From NCBI GenBank assembly GCA_035571875.1, contig DATNBR010000034.1, positions 1 to 9,476 of the forward strand: a stretch of 9,476 nt of DNA, in the 5' to 3' direction. Made by a program: the position numbers and the translations under genes. This document shows positions 1 to 7,203 of the stretch, piece by piece (positions within the stretch are counted from its first letter, which is position 1; each line of letters opens with the position of its first letter). Origin of the DNA: Parafrigoribacterium_A sp035571875. Lineage in GTDB: Bacteria > Actinomycetota > Actinomycetes > Actinomycetales > Microbacteriaceae. The notes under the pieces were generated by a model that was not told the origin of the DNA, did no database searches, and saw nothing but the letters and a program-made list of their open reading frames with translations.

Positions 1-22
1 TCATCCCGTCTATGTTCTCCAT

Positions 23-38
23 CTGAAATACACTTCAG
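23..38 (+). promoter_or_regulatory. Putative leaderless promoter with overlapping inverted repeat upstream of the first IclR gene
   Basis: The hexamer TACACT at 29-34 lies exactly 6 nt before the ATG at 41, so transcription would start at or next to the A of the start codon. No Shine-Dalgarno sequence precedes this ATG. A perfect inverted repeat, CTGAA (23-27) and TTCAG (34-38), spans the hexamer, which would suit an autorepressor site. No clear -35 box is visible in the few bases available upstream. Inferred from spacing only. Confidence 0.45.
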
Positions 39-40
39 CC

Positions 41-829
41 ATGGTGAACAACGACATCAGCAGCGAAGCATCGAGTTCCGATATTCAGGCAGTGGCCCGC
101 GTCGGCCAGATCTGCGCCCTGTTCGGTCCGCACACGACCGAGCTCACGGCAGCGGCCGTGGCAGAGCAGCTGAACCTGAATCGGACCACCGCATATCGCT
201 ACTGCGTGTCGCTCGTGGCGGCCGGGATCCTTGAGCGTGGGCCCGGCAGGGGCACCTTCACCCTCGGAGGGCTCATGCTCGAGCTCGGCATTCATGCCCT
301 CGGTCGCCGGCGCGTGGTCGAGATCGCCCCGGCTCACCTCAGGGAGCTGAGCGCCGTCGTCAGGATGACGGCGGTACTCGGCCTCTGGGGCGCCCGGGGC
401 CCGGTGGTCGCCCTCGTGCAGGAGGACGTGAGCCGTGCGCTCGTCGTGACGGTTCACCCCGGTACTCAGCTCGACGCCAGCGCGGCCCAGATGATCGTGC
501 ACCTGGCACACCAGTCCGACCCACACGCGATCGACAGGATCGCCGCGGGACTCTCGAACGCCGAGCGCAGCGAACTCGAGGCGGCGGTCTACGCCGCCCG
601 CCGCAACGGTTACGCGATCGTCGACCACTCCGACGGCCTGCTTGCCCTCGCCGCTCCCGTCTTCGACGAGCACGGCATCGCGGCAACTGTCGCACTACTC
701 GGGGCCGAGTCCGCAGAGAGCTTCACACCGGACTCACCCAAACTCAAGAACTTACTCGACACCGCCGACGCGCTCAGCGACGAACTGGGCGGTGGCCACG
801 AAGGACACAGAAGTGAAGAAATACAATGA
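41..829 (+). CDS. IclR family transcriptional regulator (first copy)
   Basis: A 262-aa protein with IclR layout. An N-terminal winged helix-turn-helix spans about residues 17-75, with its recognition helix near NRTTAYRYCVSL (47-58). A linker helix (about 78-105) is followed by a C-terminal ligand-binding domain, with the usual closing motif LALAAPVFDEHG near residues 201-215. Family members bind operator DNA as dimers or tetramers and respond to small aromatic or carboxylic-acid effectors. The length is normal for the family. ATG 41 is chosen because it fits a leaderless start (TACACT 6 nt upstream) and leaves the helix-turn-helix at its normal distance from the N-terminus. The last 17 bp overlap the cyclase gene, so the two are co-transcribed and probably translationally coupled. 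It likely controls the cyclase and itself. The effector is unknown. Confidence 0.92.
   Translation: MVNNDISSEASSSDIQAVARVGQICALFGPHTTELTAAAVAEQLNLNRTTAYRYCVSLVAAGILERGPGRGTFTLGGLMLELGIHALGRRRVVEIAPAHLRELSAVVRMTAVLGLWGARGPVVALVQEDVSRALVVTVHPGTQLDASAAQMIVHLAHQSDPHAIDRIAAGLSNAERSELEAAVYAARRNGYAIVDHSDGLLALAAPVFDEHGIAATVALLGAESAESFTPDSPKLKNLLDTADALSDELGGGHEGHRSEEIQ
801..805 (+). promoter_or_regulatory. Ribosome binding site fixing the GTG start of the cyclase gene
   Basis: AAGGA at 801-805 sits 7 nt before GTG 813, inside the end of the upstream regulator gene. In-frame ATG codons further upstream (for example 642) lie deep in the IclR gene, lack such a site and would add residues unlike the family. 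Confidence 0.7.
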
Positions 830-1787
830 GCTCGCCACGGCTGAGCCCGCCGGGTCGAGCTGGGACGTCTTCGGGCGTGACGACCAGCTGGGCACCGTCA
901 ACTTCCTGACCCCGGAGCGTGTTGCCGCCGCGGCCAGGCTCATTCGCACCGGGCGTCGCTTCGGCCTCGATCATCCGCTGACAGCCTTCGAGCCGTATCC
1001 CACCGGGACCAGACGACCGATCGAGCACCACCTGTTCTCGAGCAACGAGCACCACCGGGACGACTGGATCGACTCCTTCTACCTGCAGTCGTCGTCGCAG
1101 CTCGATTCGCTGCGCCACATCGGGCATCCGCAGCACGGTTTCTACAACGGCCTCGCTCCCGCCGATAACACCGAGGCGTCAACGAAGCTCGGCATTCACA
1201 ACTATGCCCAGTCGGGCATCGCCGGCCGGGGCGTGCTGCTCGACGTTCCCCGATTCTTCGCGGCCCAGGGCAAGCCGTACGACGCCTCCGCCACGATCGT
1301 GATCGGTGCGGCCATGCTCGACGAGATCGCCGAAGCCCAGGGCGTCACGTTCGGCGGCGGCGAGCTGCTGCTGCTGCGCACGGCGTGGGCCGAACAGTAC
1401 CTGGCCAAGACCCCCGCGGAGCGCCTCGAGACTCCGTGGCGGCAGTCGCCCGGGCTCGCCCAGCGCGAAGAGATCCTGCGCTGGCTGTGGGATCACGAGA
1501 TCGCGCTCGTCGCCGCCGACAATCTCGCGGTGGAGGCCGACCCGGTGATCGACTCCGACTTCCGCACCCCGGGGGAGAAACCGCCCGCCAAGGGCGTGGA
1601 CCACAGCGGAATGCTGCACCGGCCGCTCATCGCCCTGCTCGGCATGGCTGTCGGCGAGCTCTGGAAGCTCGACGAGCTGGCAGAGGACTGCGCCGCCGAC
1701 GGCGTCTACGACTTCTTTCTCACCTGCAAGCCGCTCAACCTGATCGGCGGTGTCGGCTCACCTCCGAACGCCATGGCGATCAAGTAG
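813..1787 (+). CDS. Cyclase family protein (PF04199), putative metal-dependent hydrolase
   Basis: A 324-aa protein of the longer cyclase-family subgroup, distantly related to kynurenine formamidase and isatin hydrolase, which open amide, lactone or ring bonds with a bound metal. Visible family marks are the WDVFGRDDQLGTVNFLTPE opening (17-35), the metal-site region QSSSQLDSLRH (92-102) followed by YNG (111-113), GGGELLLLRT (181-190), VDHSGMLHRP (262-271) and the C-terminal GGVGSPPNAMAI (312-323). In kynurenine formamidases the metal motif is HxGTHxD. Here the two histidines are Gln92 and Gln96, while Asp98 and His102 remain. GTG 813 has an AAGGA site and gives a family-typical N-terminus. It is co-transcribed with the upstream IclR regulator and converges on the catabolic operon, so it probably acts in the same pathway, perhaps as ring-opening enzyme. 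The substrate cannot be read from the sequence. Confidence 0.88.
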   Translation: MKKYNELATAEPAGSSWDVFGRDDQLGTVNFLTPERVAAAARLIRTGRRFGLDHPLTAFEPYPTGTRRPIEHHLFSSNEHHRDDWIDSFYLQSSSQLDSLRHIGHPQHGFYNGLAPADNTEASTKLGIHNYAQSGIAGRGVLLDVPRFFAAQGKPYDASATIVIGAAMLDEIAEAQGVTFGGGELLLLRTAWAEQYLAKTPAERLETPWRQSPGLAQREEILRWLWDHEIALVAADNLAVEADPVIDSDFRTPGEKPPAKGVDHSGMLHRPLIALLGMAVGELWKLDELAEDCAADGVYDFFLTCKPLNLIGGVGSPPNAMAIK

Positions 1788-1798
1788 CGCCTCGCACC

Positions 1799-3226
1799 CT
1801 ATGCCGTGAGGGCGATGTACTTCTCTTCGAGGAATTCGAGGATGCCCTCGGAGCTTCCTTCGCGACCGAGTCCACTCTGCTTGACGCCGCCGAAGGGTGC
1901 CGCGGGGTCGCTGACGACACCGCGATTGATCGCGATCATGCCGGACTCGAGGCGGTGCGCCACGGCGATCGCCTCGCGTTCCTCGCCGAAGACGTAGGCC
2001 ATGAGGCCGTAGATGGTGTCGTTGGCCATGCGCACTGCGTCGTCGACGACGTCGAACTTCACGACGGCGGTCACCGGTCCGAAGATCTCGTTGCGGTTGA
2101 TGGTGCTGCCGTGCGTGACGTCGGTGAGCAGTGTCGCGTCGTAGAAGGCGCCGGTCGCCGAAGCCTGCCCGCCTCGAACAACGGTCGCTCCCTCGGCGAC
2201 GGCGGCGTCGACGAGGCCGGCGACCTTGTCCCGCTCGGCCACCGAAACGAGGGCCCCCAGCTGGTTCGAACGGTCGAGGCCGGAACCGACGGGCATCGCG
2301 GCCAGTGCCTCGGACATCCGCTCGACGAAGGCGTCGTGCAGGGAGCTGTGCACGTAGAAGCGATTGGCCGCGGTGCACGCAGAGCCGCCGTTGCGCATCT
2401 TGGCGAGCATGGCGCCCTCGACGGCGACATCCAGGTCGGCGCCGGGGAGCACGATCACGGGGGCGTTGCCGCCGAGCTCCATCGAGGCGCTGACGACGGT
2501 GCCGGCGCAGGCGGCGAGCAGGTCGCGACCGACCTCCGTCGAACCGGTGAACGACAGCTTGCGCACCTCCGGGCGGTCGATCATCTTCGCCACCAGCGGG
2601 CCCGTCGGCACGGGGGTCACGAGATTGACGACACCCTTCGGCACGCCGACCCGGCGCAGCACCTCCACGACGTAGGCGGCCGTGAGCGGCGTCTCCCTCG
2701 CGGGCTTCAGGATGGTCGTGCAGCCGGCCGCGAGAGCCGGCGCGAGCTTGCGGGTGGCCATGGCGGCGGGGAAGTTCCACGGGGTGATGAGCAGCGAGAC
2801 GCCGATCGGCTGGCGGTCGACGATGATGCGCTTGTCGCCGGCGGGCGAGAGCCGGTAGTCACCGGGGATGCGCACGGCCTCCTCGGCGAACCAGCGGAAG
2901 AATTCCTTGGCGTACTTGGCCTCGCCGATCGCGTCAGACCATGACTTGCCGTTCTCCCGCACCATGAGCTCGGCGAAGTACTCGACCTCGTCGGTGAGCA
3001 CCTCGTAGACGGCGCGCAACAGCTCGCTGCGCTGTCGTGCCGGCGTTGCCGCCCAGCCCTCCTGCGCGGCGCTTGCGGCGTCGACCGCTGCCATGCAGTC
3101 CGCCTCGTTCGCCGCGGCGAACTGGGCGATCACCGAGAGGTCGGAGGGGTCGATCACGTCGAAGCGCTTGCCGTCGCCGCCGGCGCGCCACTGGCCGTCG
3201 ATGAAGAGGTCGGCGATGTAGTTCAT
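1799..3226 (-). CDS. NAD(P)-dependent aldehyde dehydrogenase, succinate-semialdehyde dehydrogenase-like
   Basis: A complete 475-aa aldehyde dehydrogenase (PF00171). The active-site set is intact: Asn151 in ITPWNFP, Lys174 in LKPARETP, general base Glu250 in MELGGN, nucleophile Cys284 in GSACTAANR, and Glu380 in NEIFGPV. The ITPWNFPAAM and C-terminal FGGVKQSGLGREG segments resemble succinate-semialdehyde and related semialdehyde dehydrogenases of the GabD type. It would oxidise an aldehyde to its acid in the cytoplasm with NAD+ or NADP+. The second cysteine of the CxC pair seen in some GabD enzymes is absent (Ala-Cys-Thr). It is the last operon gene. Its ATG overlaps the stop of the alcohol dehydrogenase gene by 4 bp (ATGA), so coupling is likely, and it may use that enzyme's aldehyde product. 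Substrate specificity is inference; betaine-, vanillin- or other semialdehyde substrates are possible. Confidence 0.93.
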   Translation of the reverse strand: MNYIADLFIDGQWRAGGDGKRFDVIDPSDLSVIAQFAAANEADCMAAVDAASAAQEGWAATPARQRSELLRAVYEVLTDEVEYFAELMVRENGKSWSDAIGEAKYAKEFFRWFAEEAVRIPGDYRLSPAGDKRIIVDRQPIGVSLLITPWNFPAAMATRKLAPALAAGCTTILKPARETPLTAAYVVEVLRRVGVPKGVVNLVTPVPTGPLVAKMIDRPEVRKLSFTGSTEVGRDLLAACAGTVVSASMELGGNAPVIVLPGADLDVAVEGAMLAKMRNGGSACTAANRFYVHSSLHDAFVERMSEALAAMPVGSGLDRSNQLGALVSVAERDKVAGLVDAAVAEGATVVRGGQASATGAFYDATLLTDVTHGSTINRNEIFGPVTAVVKFDVVDDAVRMANDTIYGLMAYVFGEEREAIAVAHRLESGMIAINRGVVSDPAAPFGGVKQSGLGREGSSEGILEFLEEKYIALTA

Positions 3227-4449
3227 GAGGCGGTCCGTTCGTTCAGTCGCCCGGCGTGGGCATGTTCGAGGATGTCGAGGAGCAGTTCGGTCGTCGCCGG
3301 CACGGGCGAGATGCCGGCCAGCCTCGCCGACTTCATGCCGAGCTCGGCGAAGCGCGGCAGCTCGTCGCGGGTCACCCCGATGTCGGCGAGGGAGGAGGGC
3401 ACGCCGATTGCCAGGTTGATGCGCGCGATCGACGCGATGGCGTCATCCGCCTGTTCTGCGGATGTCGCGGCACGGGATCCGAGCGCCACGCCCACCGAGG
3501 CGATGCGCTCCACGACTGCCGCATCCGTCATGAACGCGTTGAGCACGTAGGGCAGCATGAGACCCGTACCGAGACCGTGCGGAGTATGGGTGCTCGCGCC
3601 GATGGGGTACTGCAGTGCGTGCGAGAGGTGGGTTCCGGTGGGGCCGAACGACATGCCACCGAGCAGGCTTGCGAAGGCGACCTTCTCCCTCGCGAGCCGG
3701 TTCTGGGGTTCGGCGACAGCGACGGTGAGCCAGGAGCCGAGCTGCTCGATGCCCTGCAGGGCGATGAGTTCGGAGAAGACGTTGCGGCCAGTGAAGACGG
3801 GCAGTTCGGTTGACCAGTCCGGCTCGAGCGAGGCCGCCGTGTACGACTCCACGAGGTGCACGAGCGCGTCGATGCCCGAGAACGCGGTGACGCTCGCGGG
3901 CGCGCCGAAGGTCAGCTCGGGGTCGACGACGGCACCGACCGGGATGAGGTGGGCGCTCGAGATGCCGACCTTGAGTTCGCGCTCCGGGTCGGAGATCACG
4001 GCGACCGGGGTCACCTCGGAGCCGGTTCCGGCCGTGGTCGGCACCGCGATGACGGGCACGGTGGGGCCGGGCACCGCGTTCTCGCCGTAGAAGCGGCTGA
4101 GCGGTCCGCCGTGGGCGAGCAGCAGGGCGACGAGCTTGGCGGCGTCGATCGCGCTGCCGCCGCCGATGGCGAGAATCGCGTCGGGTGCATAGGCGCGCGC
4201 CACCTCTGCCGCGGCATCGAGCGAGGCGACGGGGAGTTCGGGGCGGATGTCGCTGTACACCTCCACCTCGAGCCCGGCCGCCTCGAGGGCGGCGCGCGTC
4301 TCGGTGAACAGCGGTGTGCCGGTCAGGAACGGGTCGACGATGGCGAGCACCCGCGTGCCGTGCGCGGCCAGCAGTTCTGGCAGCTGTGCGCGCGATCCGA
4401 ATCCGAAGTGGATCGCGGCGGGCAGTCGCAGGGTTCCGACGGGTGTCAT
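3223..4449 (-). CDS. Iron-containing alcohol dehydrogenase (group III)
   Basis: A 408-aa Fe-ADH (PF00465). It shows the NAD(P)-binding GGGSAIDAAK (96-105), PTTAGTGSEVT (137-147), and the four metal ligands of the family: Asp194 and His198 in GIDALVH, His277 in LSHALQYP and His291 in TPHG, with the usual 14-residue spacing between the last two. The reaction would be alcohol or hydroxyacid to aldehyde or oxoacid, or the reverse. An AGGAG site at 4459-4463 lies 9 nt before the ATG. A 71-bp gap separates it from the thiolase gene, the only real gap in the operon, while its stop overlaps the aldehyde dehydrogenase start. The pair suits a hydroxyacid to semialdehyde to diacid route, such as 4-hydroxybutyrate to succinate. 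A maleylacetate reductase is less likely, because those enzymes carry a PTTYAGSE-type motif instead of PTTAGTGSE. Confidence 0.9.
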   Translation of the reverse strand: MTPVGTLRLPAAIHFGFGSRAQLPELLAAHGTRVLAIVDPFLTGTPLFTETRAALEAAGLEVEVYSDIRPELPVASLDAAAEVARAYAPDAILAIGGGSAIDAAKLVALLLAHGGPLSRFYGENAVPGPTVPVIAVPTTAGTGSEVTPVAVISDPERELKVGISSAHLIPVGAVVDPELTFGAPASVTAFSGIDALVHLVESYTAASLEPDWSTELPVFTGRNVFSELIALQGIEQLGSWLTVAVAEPQNRLAREKVAFASLLGGMSFGPTGTHLSHALQYPIGASTHTPHGLGTGLMLPYVLNAFMTDAAVVERIASVGVALGSRAATSAEQADDAIASIARINLAIGVPSSLADIGVTRDELPRFAELGMKSARLAGISPVPATTELLLDILEHAHAGRLNERTAS

Positions 4450-4497
4450 GGGCGGGGTCTCCTAGTGGGATGTGGTTGGCGGGCTCGAGAGTGTCCG

Positions 4498-4517
4498 CGA
4501 GCCGCGGTCGTGGCTCG
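4498..4517. repeat. Short inverted repeat in the thiolase / alcohol dehydrogenase gap
   Basis: CGAGCC (4498-4503) and GGCTCG (4512-4517) form a perfect 6-bp stem with an 8-nt loop, just after the thiolase stop (4521). There is no T-tract, so it is not a standard terminator. It could be a processing or mRNA-stability hairpin that separates expression of the CoA genes from the dehydrogenases. Confidence 0.3.
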
Positions 4518-4520
4518 GTG

Positions 4521-5693
4521 TCAGAGCGCTTGCAGGATGATCGCGGAACCCTGGCCGCCGCCGCCGCAGATCCCGGCGGCGCCGAGCGAGCCGCTGCCGG
4601 CCTCGGCGAGGCGGCGGGCGAGGTGACCGACGATGCGGGTTCCGGATGCGCCGATCGGGTGCCCGAGGGCGATGGCACCGCCGTGGGCGTTCACGATCGC
4701 GGGATCCACACCGAGCAGCTCGGTGGAGTGCACGCCGACCGCGGCGAACGCCTCGTTGATCTCGACCGCGCTGAGCGCATCCGTCGTGAGGTCGGCCTTG
4801 CTGAGTGCTGCCAGGATCGCATTCGCGGGCTGGGCGTGCAGCGAGACATCCGGGCCAGCGACGAGCGCGTGGCTCAGGATGCGGGCGAGCGGCCGGATGC
4901 CCTCGGCCCGTGCGGTCTCCTCGGTCATGACCACCACGGCGGCCGCGCCATCCGAGATCTGGGAGGAGTTGCCCGCCGTGATGCTGCCGTTCGGCGTGAA
5001 GGCCGGCCTGAGCTTCGCCAGGGATTCGACGGTCGTATCAGCACGCACGCCGTCGTCGGCAGCGACCACCGTGTCACCTCGCCTACCGGGTACCGTGTAC
5101 GGCGCGATCTCGCCGGCGAGAAAGTCAGCGGATGCCGCGAGCCGCTGGTGCGATGCGGCCGCGAGTTCGTCCTGGGCCTGCCTGCTGATCGCCAGCGGCT
5201 CACCATAGGCCTCGGTCGATGCGCCCATCGAGCGGGACTCGAAGGCATCGGAGAGCCCGTCGTGCTCCATCGTGTCGAGCAGTTCCATGGCGCCGTAGCG
5301 CACGCCCGTACGGGAGTGGGGGAGCACGTGCGGGGCGAGCGACATCGACTCCTGCCCGACCGCGACGACGATGCGCGCCTCGCCGCTCTCGACCAGCCGG
5401 GCGGCGGCGGCGATGGCCTCGATGCCGGAGAGACACACGACGTTGAGGGTGACCGCGGGAACGGAGAGCGGGATGCCCGCTCCGACGGCGGACTGGCGCG
5501 CCGGGTTCTGCCCGGCGCCGGCCTGCAGCACCTGGCCGGCGACGACCTGGTCGACGGAGTCCGGGGCGACGCCCGTGCGCTCGAGGGCCGCGCGAATGGC
5601 GTGTGCGCCGAGCTCTGTGGCCTTCACGGTCGCGAAGGCACCGAGGTAGCGCACGAACGGGGTGCGGGCATAGCCGGCGATCACGGCGGTCAT
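4521..5693 (-). CDS. Acetyl-CoA C-acetyltransferase / thiolase
   Basis: A 390-aa thiolase of normal length (PF00108 plus PF02803). The catalytic residues are visible: nucleophile Cys87 in NVVCLSG, Asn313 in EINEAFA, His345 in GGAIALGHPIGASG, and the second Cys376 in ICGGGGQG. It splits a 3-oxoacyl-CoA with CoA to give acetyl-CoA, or condenses two acetyl-CoA. The CLSG context of Cys87 and the QESMSLAPH segment (114-122) look more like actinobacterial acetoacetyl-CoA thiolases (AtoB/FadA4 type) than 3-oxoadipyl-CoA thiolases (PcaF), which usually have a CGSG-type site. A textbook AGGAGG at 5701-5706 lies 7 nt before the ATG, and the start overlaps the stop of CoA-transferase subunit B by 4 bp (ATGA). 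It should act directly on the product of that transferase. Confidence 0.94.
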   Translation of the reverse strand: MTAVIAGYARTPFVRYLGAFATVKATELGAHAIRAALERTGVAPDSVDQVVAGQVLQAGAGQNPARQSAVGAGIPLSVPAVTLNVVCLSGIEAIAAAARLVESGEARIVVAVGQESMSLAPHVLPHSRTGVRYGAMELLDTMEHDGLSDAFESRSMGASTEAYGEPLAISRQAQDELAAASHQRLAASADFLAGEIAPYTVPGRRGDTVVAADDGVRADTTVESLAKLRPAFTPNGSITAGNSSQISDGAAAVVVMTEETARAEGIRPLARILSHALVAGPDVSLHAQPANAILAALSKADLTTDALSAVEINEAFAAVGVHSTELLGVDPAIVNAHGGAIALGHPIGASGTRIVGHLARRLAEAGSGSLGAAGICGGGGQGSAIILQAL

Positions 5694-6352
5694 GATGCCA
5701 CCTCCTCGAACGAGTCGTCGAGATCGACGGTGAAGTTCGCGTCCGTTCGCTCGCGAATCTCGTCGACCGTGTGGCCGGGCGCGATCGCGCGCAGCACGAG
5801 TGCGGCATCCGCTACATCGAAGACCGCGATGTCAGTGACGATGCGATTCACGACTCCGCGACCGGTGAGCGGCAGGTCGCACTCGCTCACGATCTTGGAG
5901 CTGCCGTCCTTGGAGTTGTGGTCGGTGAGCACGATGATGCGGGGTGTGCCTGCCACGAGATCCATGGCGCCGCCCATGCCCTTGACGAGCTTGCCCGGGA
6001 TGGTCCAGTTGGCGAGGTCGCCGCTGCCGGAGACCTGCATCGCACCGAGGATGGCGAGGCTCACGTGTCCGCCGCGGATCATTCCGAACGAGGTGGCCGA
6101 GTCGAAGAAACTGCCGCCGGGGAGCAGGGTGACCGTCTGCTTGCCCGCGTTGATGAGGTCGGCATCCTCTTCGCCCTCGAAGGGGAACGGGCCCATGCCG
6201 AGCAGGCCGTTCTCGCTCTGCAGGATGACCGAGATGCCGGGCTTCAGGTGGTTGGCGACCAGGGTCGGGATGCCGATGCCGAGGTTCACGTACTGGCCGT
6301 CGGCGATCTCCGTTGCGGCGATCGAGGCCATCTCATCGCGAGTCCAGGCCAT
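5690..6352 (-). CDS. 3-oxoacid CoA-transferase subunit B
   Basis: A 220-aa beta subunit of a family I CoA-transferase (PF01144). It carries the family signature LQSENGLLG with the catalytic Glu47, which forms the glutamyl-CoA thioester. Together with subunit A it would move CoA from succinyl-CoA to a 3-oxoacid such as acetoacetate or 3-oxoadipate. The open frame extends to 6385, but ATG 6352 is preferred: AGGGAG at 6359-6364 lies 6 nt upstream, the start follows the stop of subunit A after one base, and MAWTRDEMA is the usual N-terminus of these subunits. The 4-bp overlap with the thiolase gene points to stoichiometric expression. ScoB, AtoA and PcaJ cannot be told apart with certainty. The thiolase partner favours acetoacetate. 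Confidence 0.93.
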   Translation of the reverse strand: MAWTRDEMASIAATEIADGQYVNLGIGIPTLVANHLKPGISVILQSENGLLGMGPFPFEGEEDADLINAGKQTVTLLPGGSFFDSATSFGMIRGGHVSLAILGAMQVSGSGDLANWTIPGKLVKGMGGAMDLVAGTPRIIVLTDHNSKDGSSKIVSECDLPLTGRGVVNRIVTDIAVFDVADAALVLRAIAPGHTVDEIRERTDANFTVDLDDSFEEVAS

Positions 6353-6353
6353 G

Positions 6354-7088
6354 TCAGGCTCCCTTCGTGAGCTCTGCGTCGACATCCGCGGGACGTGGCC
6401 GCACGGTGCGCTGCTCGATGTCTTTCACCCGCGGCACGGCGGCGACGAGTCGCTGCACGAAGATGCCCGGAGTGACGATGATGTCTGGGTCGATGAAGCT
6501 GTCGGTGAGCACGTGCTCGGCCTCGGCGATGGTGAGCTTGCTCGCCGTGGCGATCACCGGATTGAAATTGCGCGCCGTGTGCCGGTAGATCAGGTTGCCC
6601 GCCGCATCCGCAGTGTTCGCGTGCACGAGGGCGAGATCGGCGAGGATGCCGCGCTCGAGCACGTACTCCTCGCCGTCGAAGATCTCGGTGGGCTTGCCCT
6701 CGGCAACGATCGTGCCGACGCCGGTCTTCGTGTAGAAGCCCGCGATGCCCGCGCCGCCCGCGCGCAGTCGCTCGGCGAGGGTTCCCTGGGGCACGAACTC
6801 GACCTCGAGCTTGCCCTGCAGGTATTGCTCGGCGAAGAGCTTGTTCTCGCCGACGTACGAGGCAATGACCTTGCTCACCTGGCTGTTCTCCAGCAGCAGG
6901 CCGAGCCCCTTGCCGTCGACGCCCATGTTGTTCGAGACGATCGTGAGATCTCGCACGCCCGTGTCGCGCAGCGCCTCGATGAGGTCGGTCGGATTGCCGC
7001 TGAGGCCGAAGCCACCCACGGCGACGATCGCCCCGTCTTGAACGACGCCGTCGAGCGCCTCGGCGGCTGTGTTCCACAATCTGGGCAT
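6354..7088 (-). CDS. 3-oxoacid CoA-transferase subunit A
   Basis: A 244-aa alpha subunit of a family I CoA-transferase. The family signature is complete at residues 18-33, from DG through GGFGLSGNP. The segments SYVGENKLFAEQYL (77-90), FVPQGTLAERLRAGGAG (98-114) and FYTKTGVGT (118-126) are typical of the succinyl-CoA:3-oxoacid transferase (ScoA) branch. It is the first gene of the operon, with AGGAAG at 7095-7100 placed 6 nt before the ATG and a good promoter further upstream. The stop codon is followed after one base by the start of subunit B. The C-terminal tail after about residue 222 is charged and poorly conserved. Role: activation of a free 3-oxoacid for thiolysis. PcaI or AtoD function cannot be excluded. 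Confidence 0.93.
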   Translation of the reverse strand: MPRLWNTAAEALDGVVQDGAIVAVGGFGLSGNPTDLIEALRDTGVRDLTIVSNNMGVDGKGLGLLLENSQVSKVIASYVGENKLFAEQYLQGKLEVEFVPQGTLAERLRAGGAGIAGFYTKTGVGTIVAEGKPTEIFDGEEYVLERGILADLALVHANTADAAGNLIYRHTARNFNPVIATASKLTIAEAEHVLTDSFIDPDIIVTPGIFVQRLVAAVPRVKDIEQRTVRPRPADVDAELTKGA

Positions 7089-7127
7089 AGGGTGCTTCCT
7101 CGCATTCCGTGGGCCTGTCTGGTTACG

Positions 7128-7156
7128 ACACTAGATTTGCCGTCGGATGCTGTCAA
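7128..7156 (-). promoter_or_regulatory. Housekeeping sigma-type promoter of the catabolic operon
   Basis: On the minus strand a perfect -35 TTGACA (7156-7151) is followed by a 17-bp spacer and the -10 TAGTGT (7133-7128). This places the transcript start near 7121 and leaves a leader of roughly 33 nt with a Shine-Dalgarno before ATG 7088. A short inverted repeat GTGC (7161-7164) / GCAC (7172-7175) lies just upstream of the -35 box and could be an activator or repressor half-site pair, but four bases per arm is weak. Confidence 0.65.
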
Positions 7157-7203
7157 CGCAGTGCAGACACGGCACCCACCGCATGGTTATCTCTCCGATT
7201 GCA

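Noticed and set aside
35..673. 212-codon open frame on the minus strand
   Set aside because: It is antisense to the first IclR gene, with no recognisable domain. The plus-strand frame shows complete family motifs.
642..812. N-terminal extension of the cyclase from ATG 642
   Set aside because: The added residues are low-complexity, overlap the IclR gene and resemble nothing in the family. GTG 813 has a good ribosome binding site.
1769..1778. 10-bp palindrome CGCCATGGCG near the cyclase end
   Set aside because: It lies within codons, has no loop or T-tract, and is too short to be a terminator.
3223..4449. Maleylacetate reductase for the dehydrogenase
   Set aside because: That would fit a chloroaromatic or hydroxyquinol route with the CoA genes. 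However, the PTTAGTGSE motif and full metal ligand set match ordinary Fe-ADH better.
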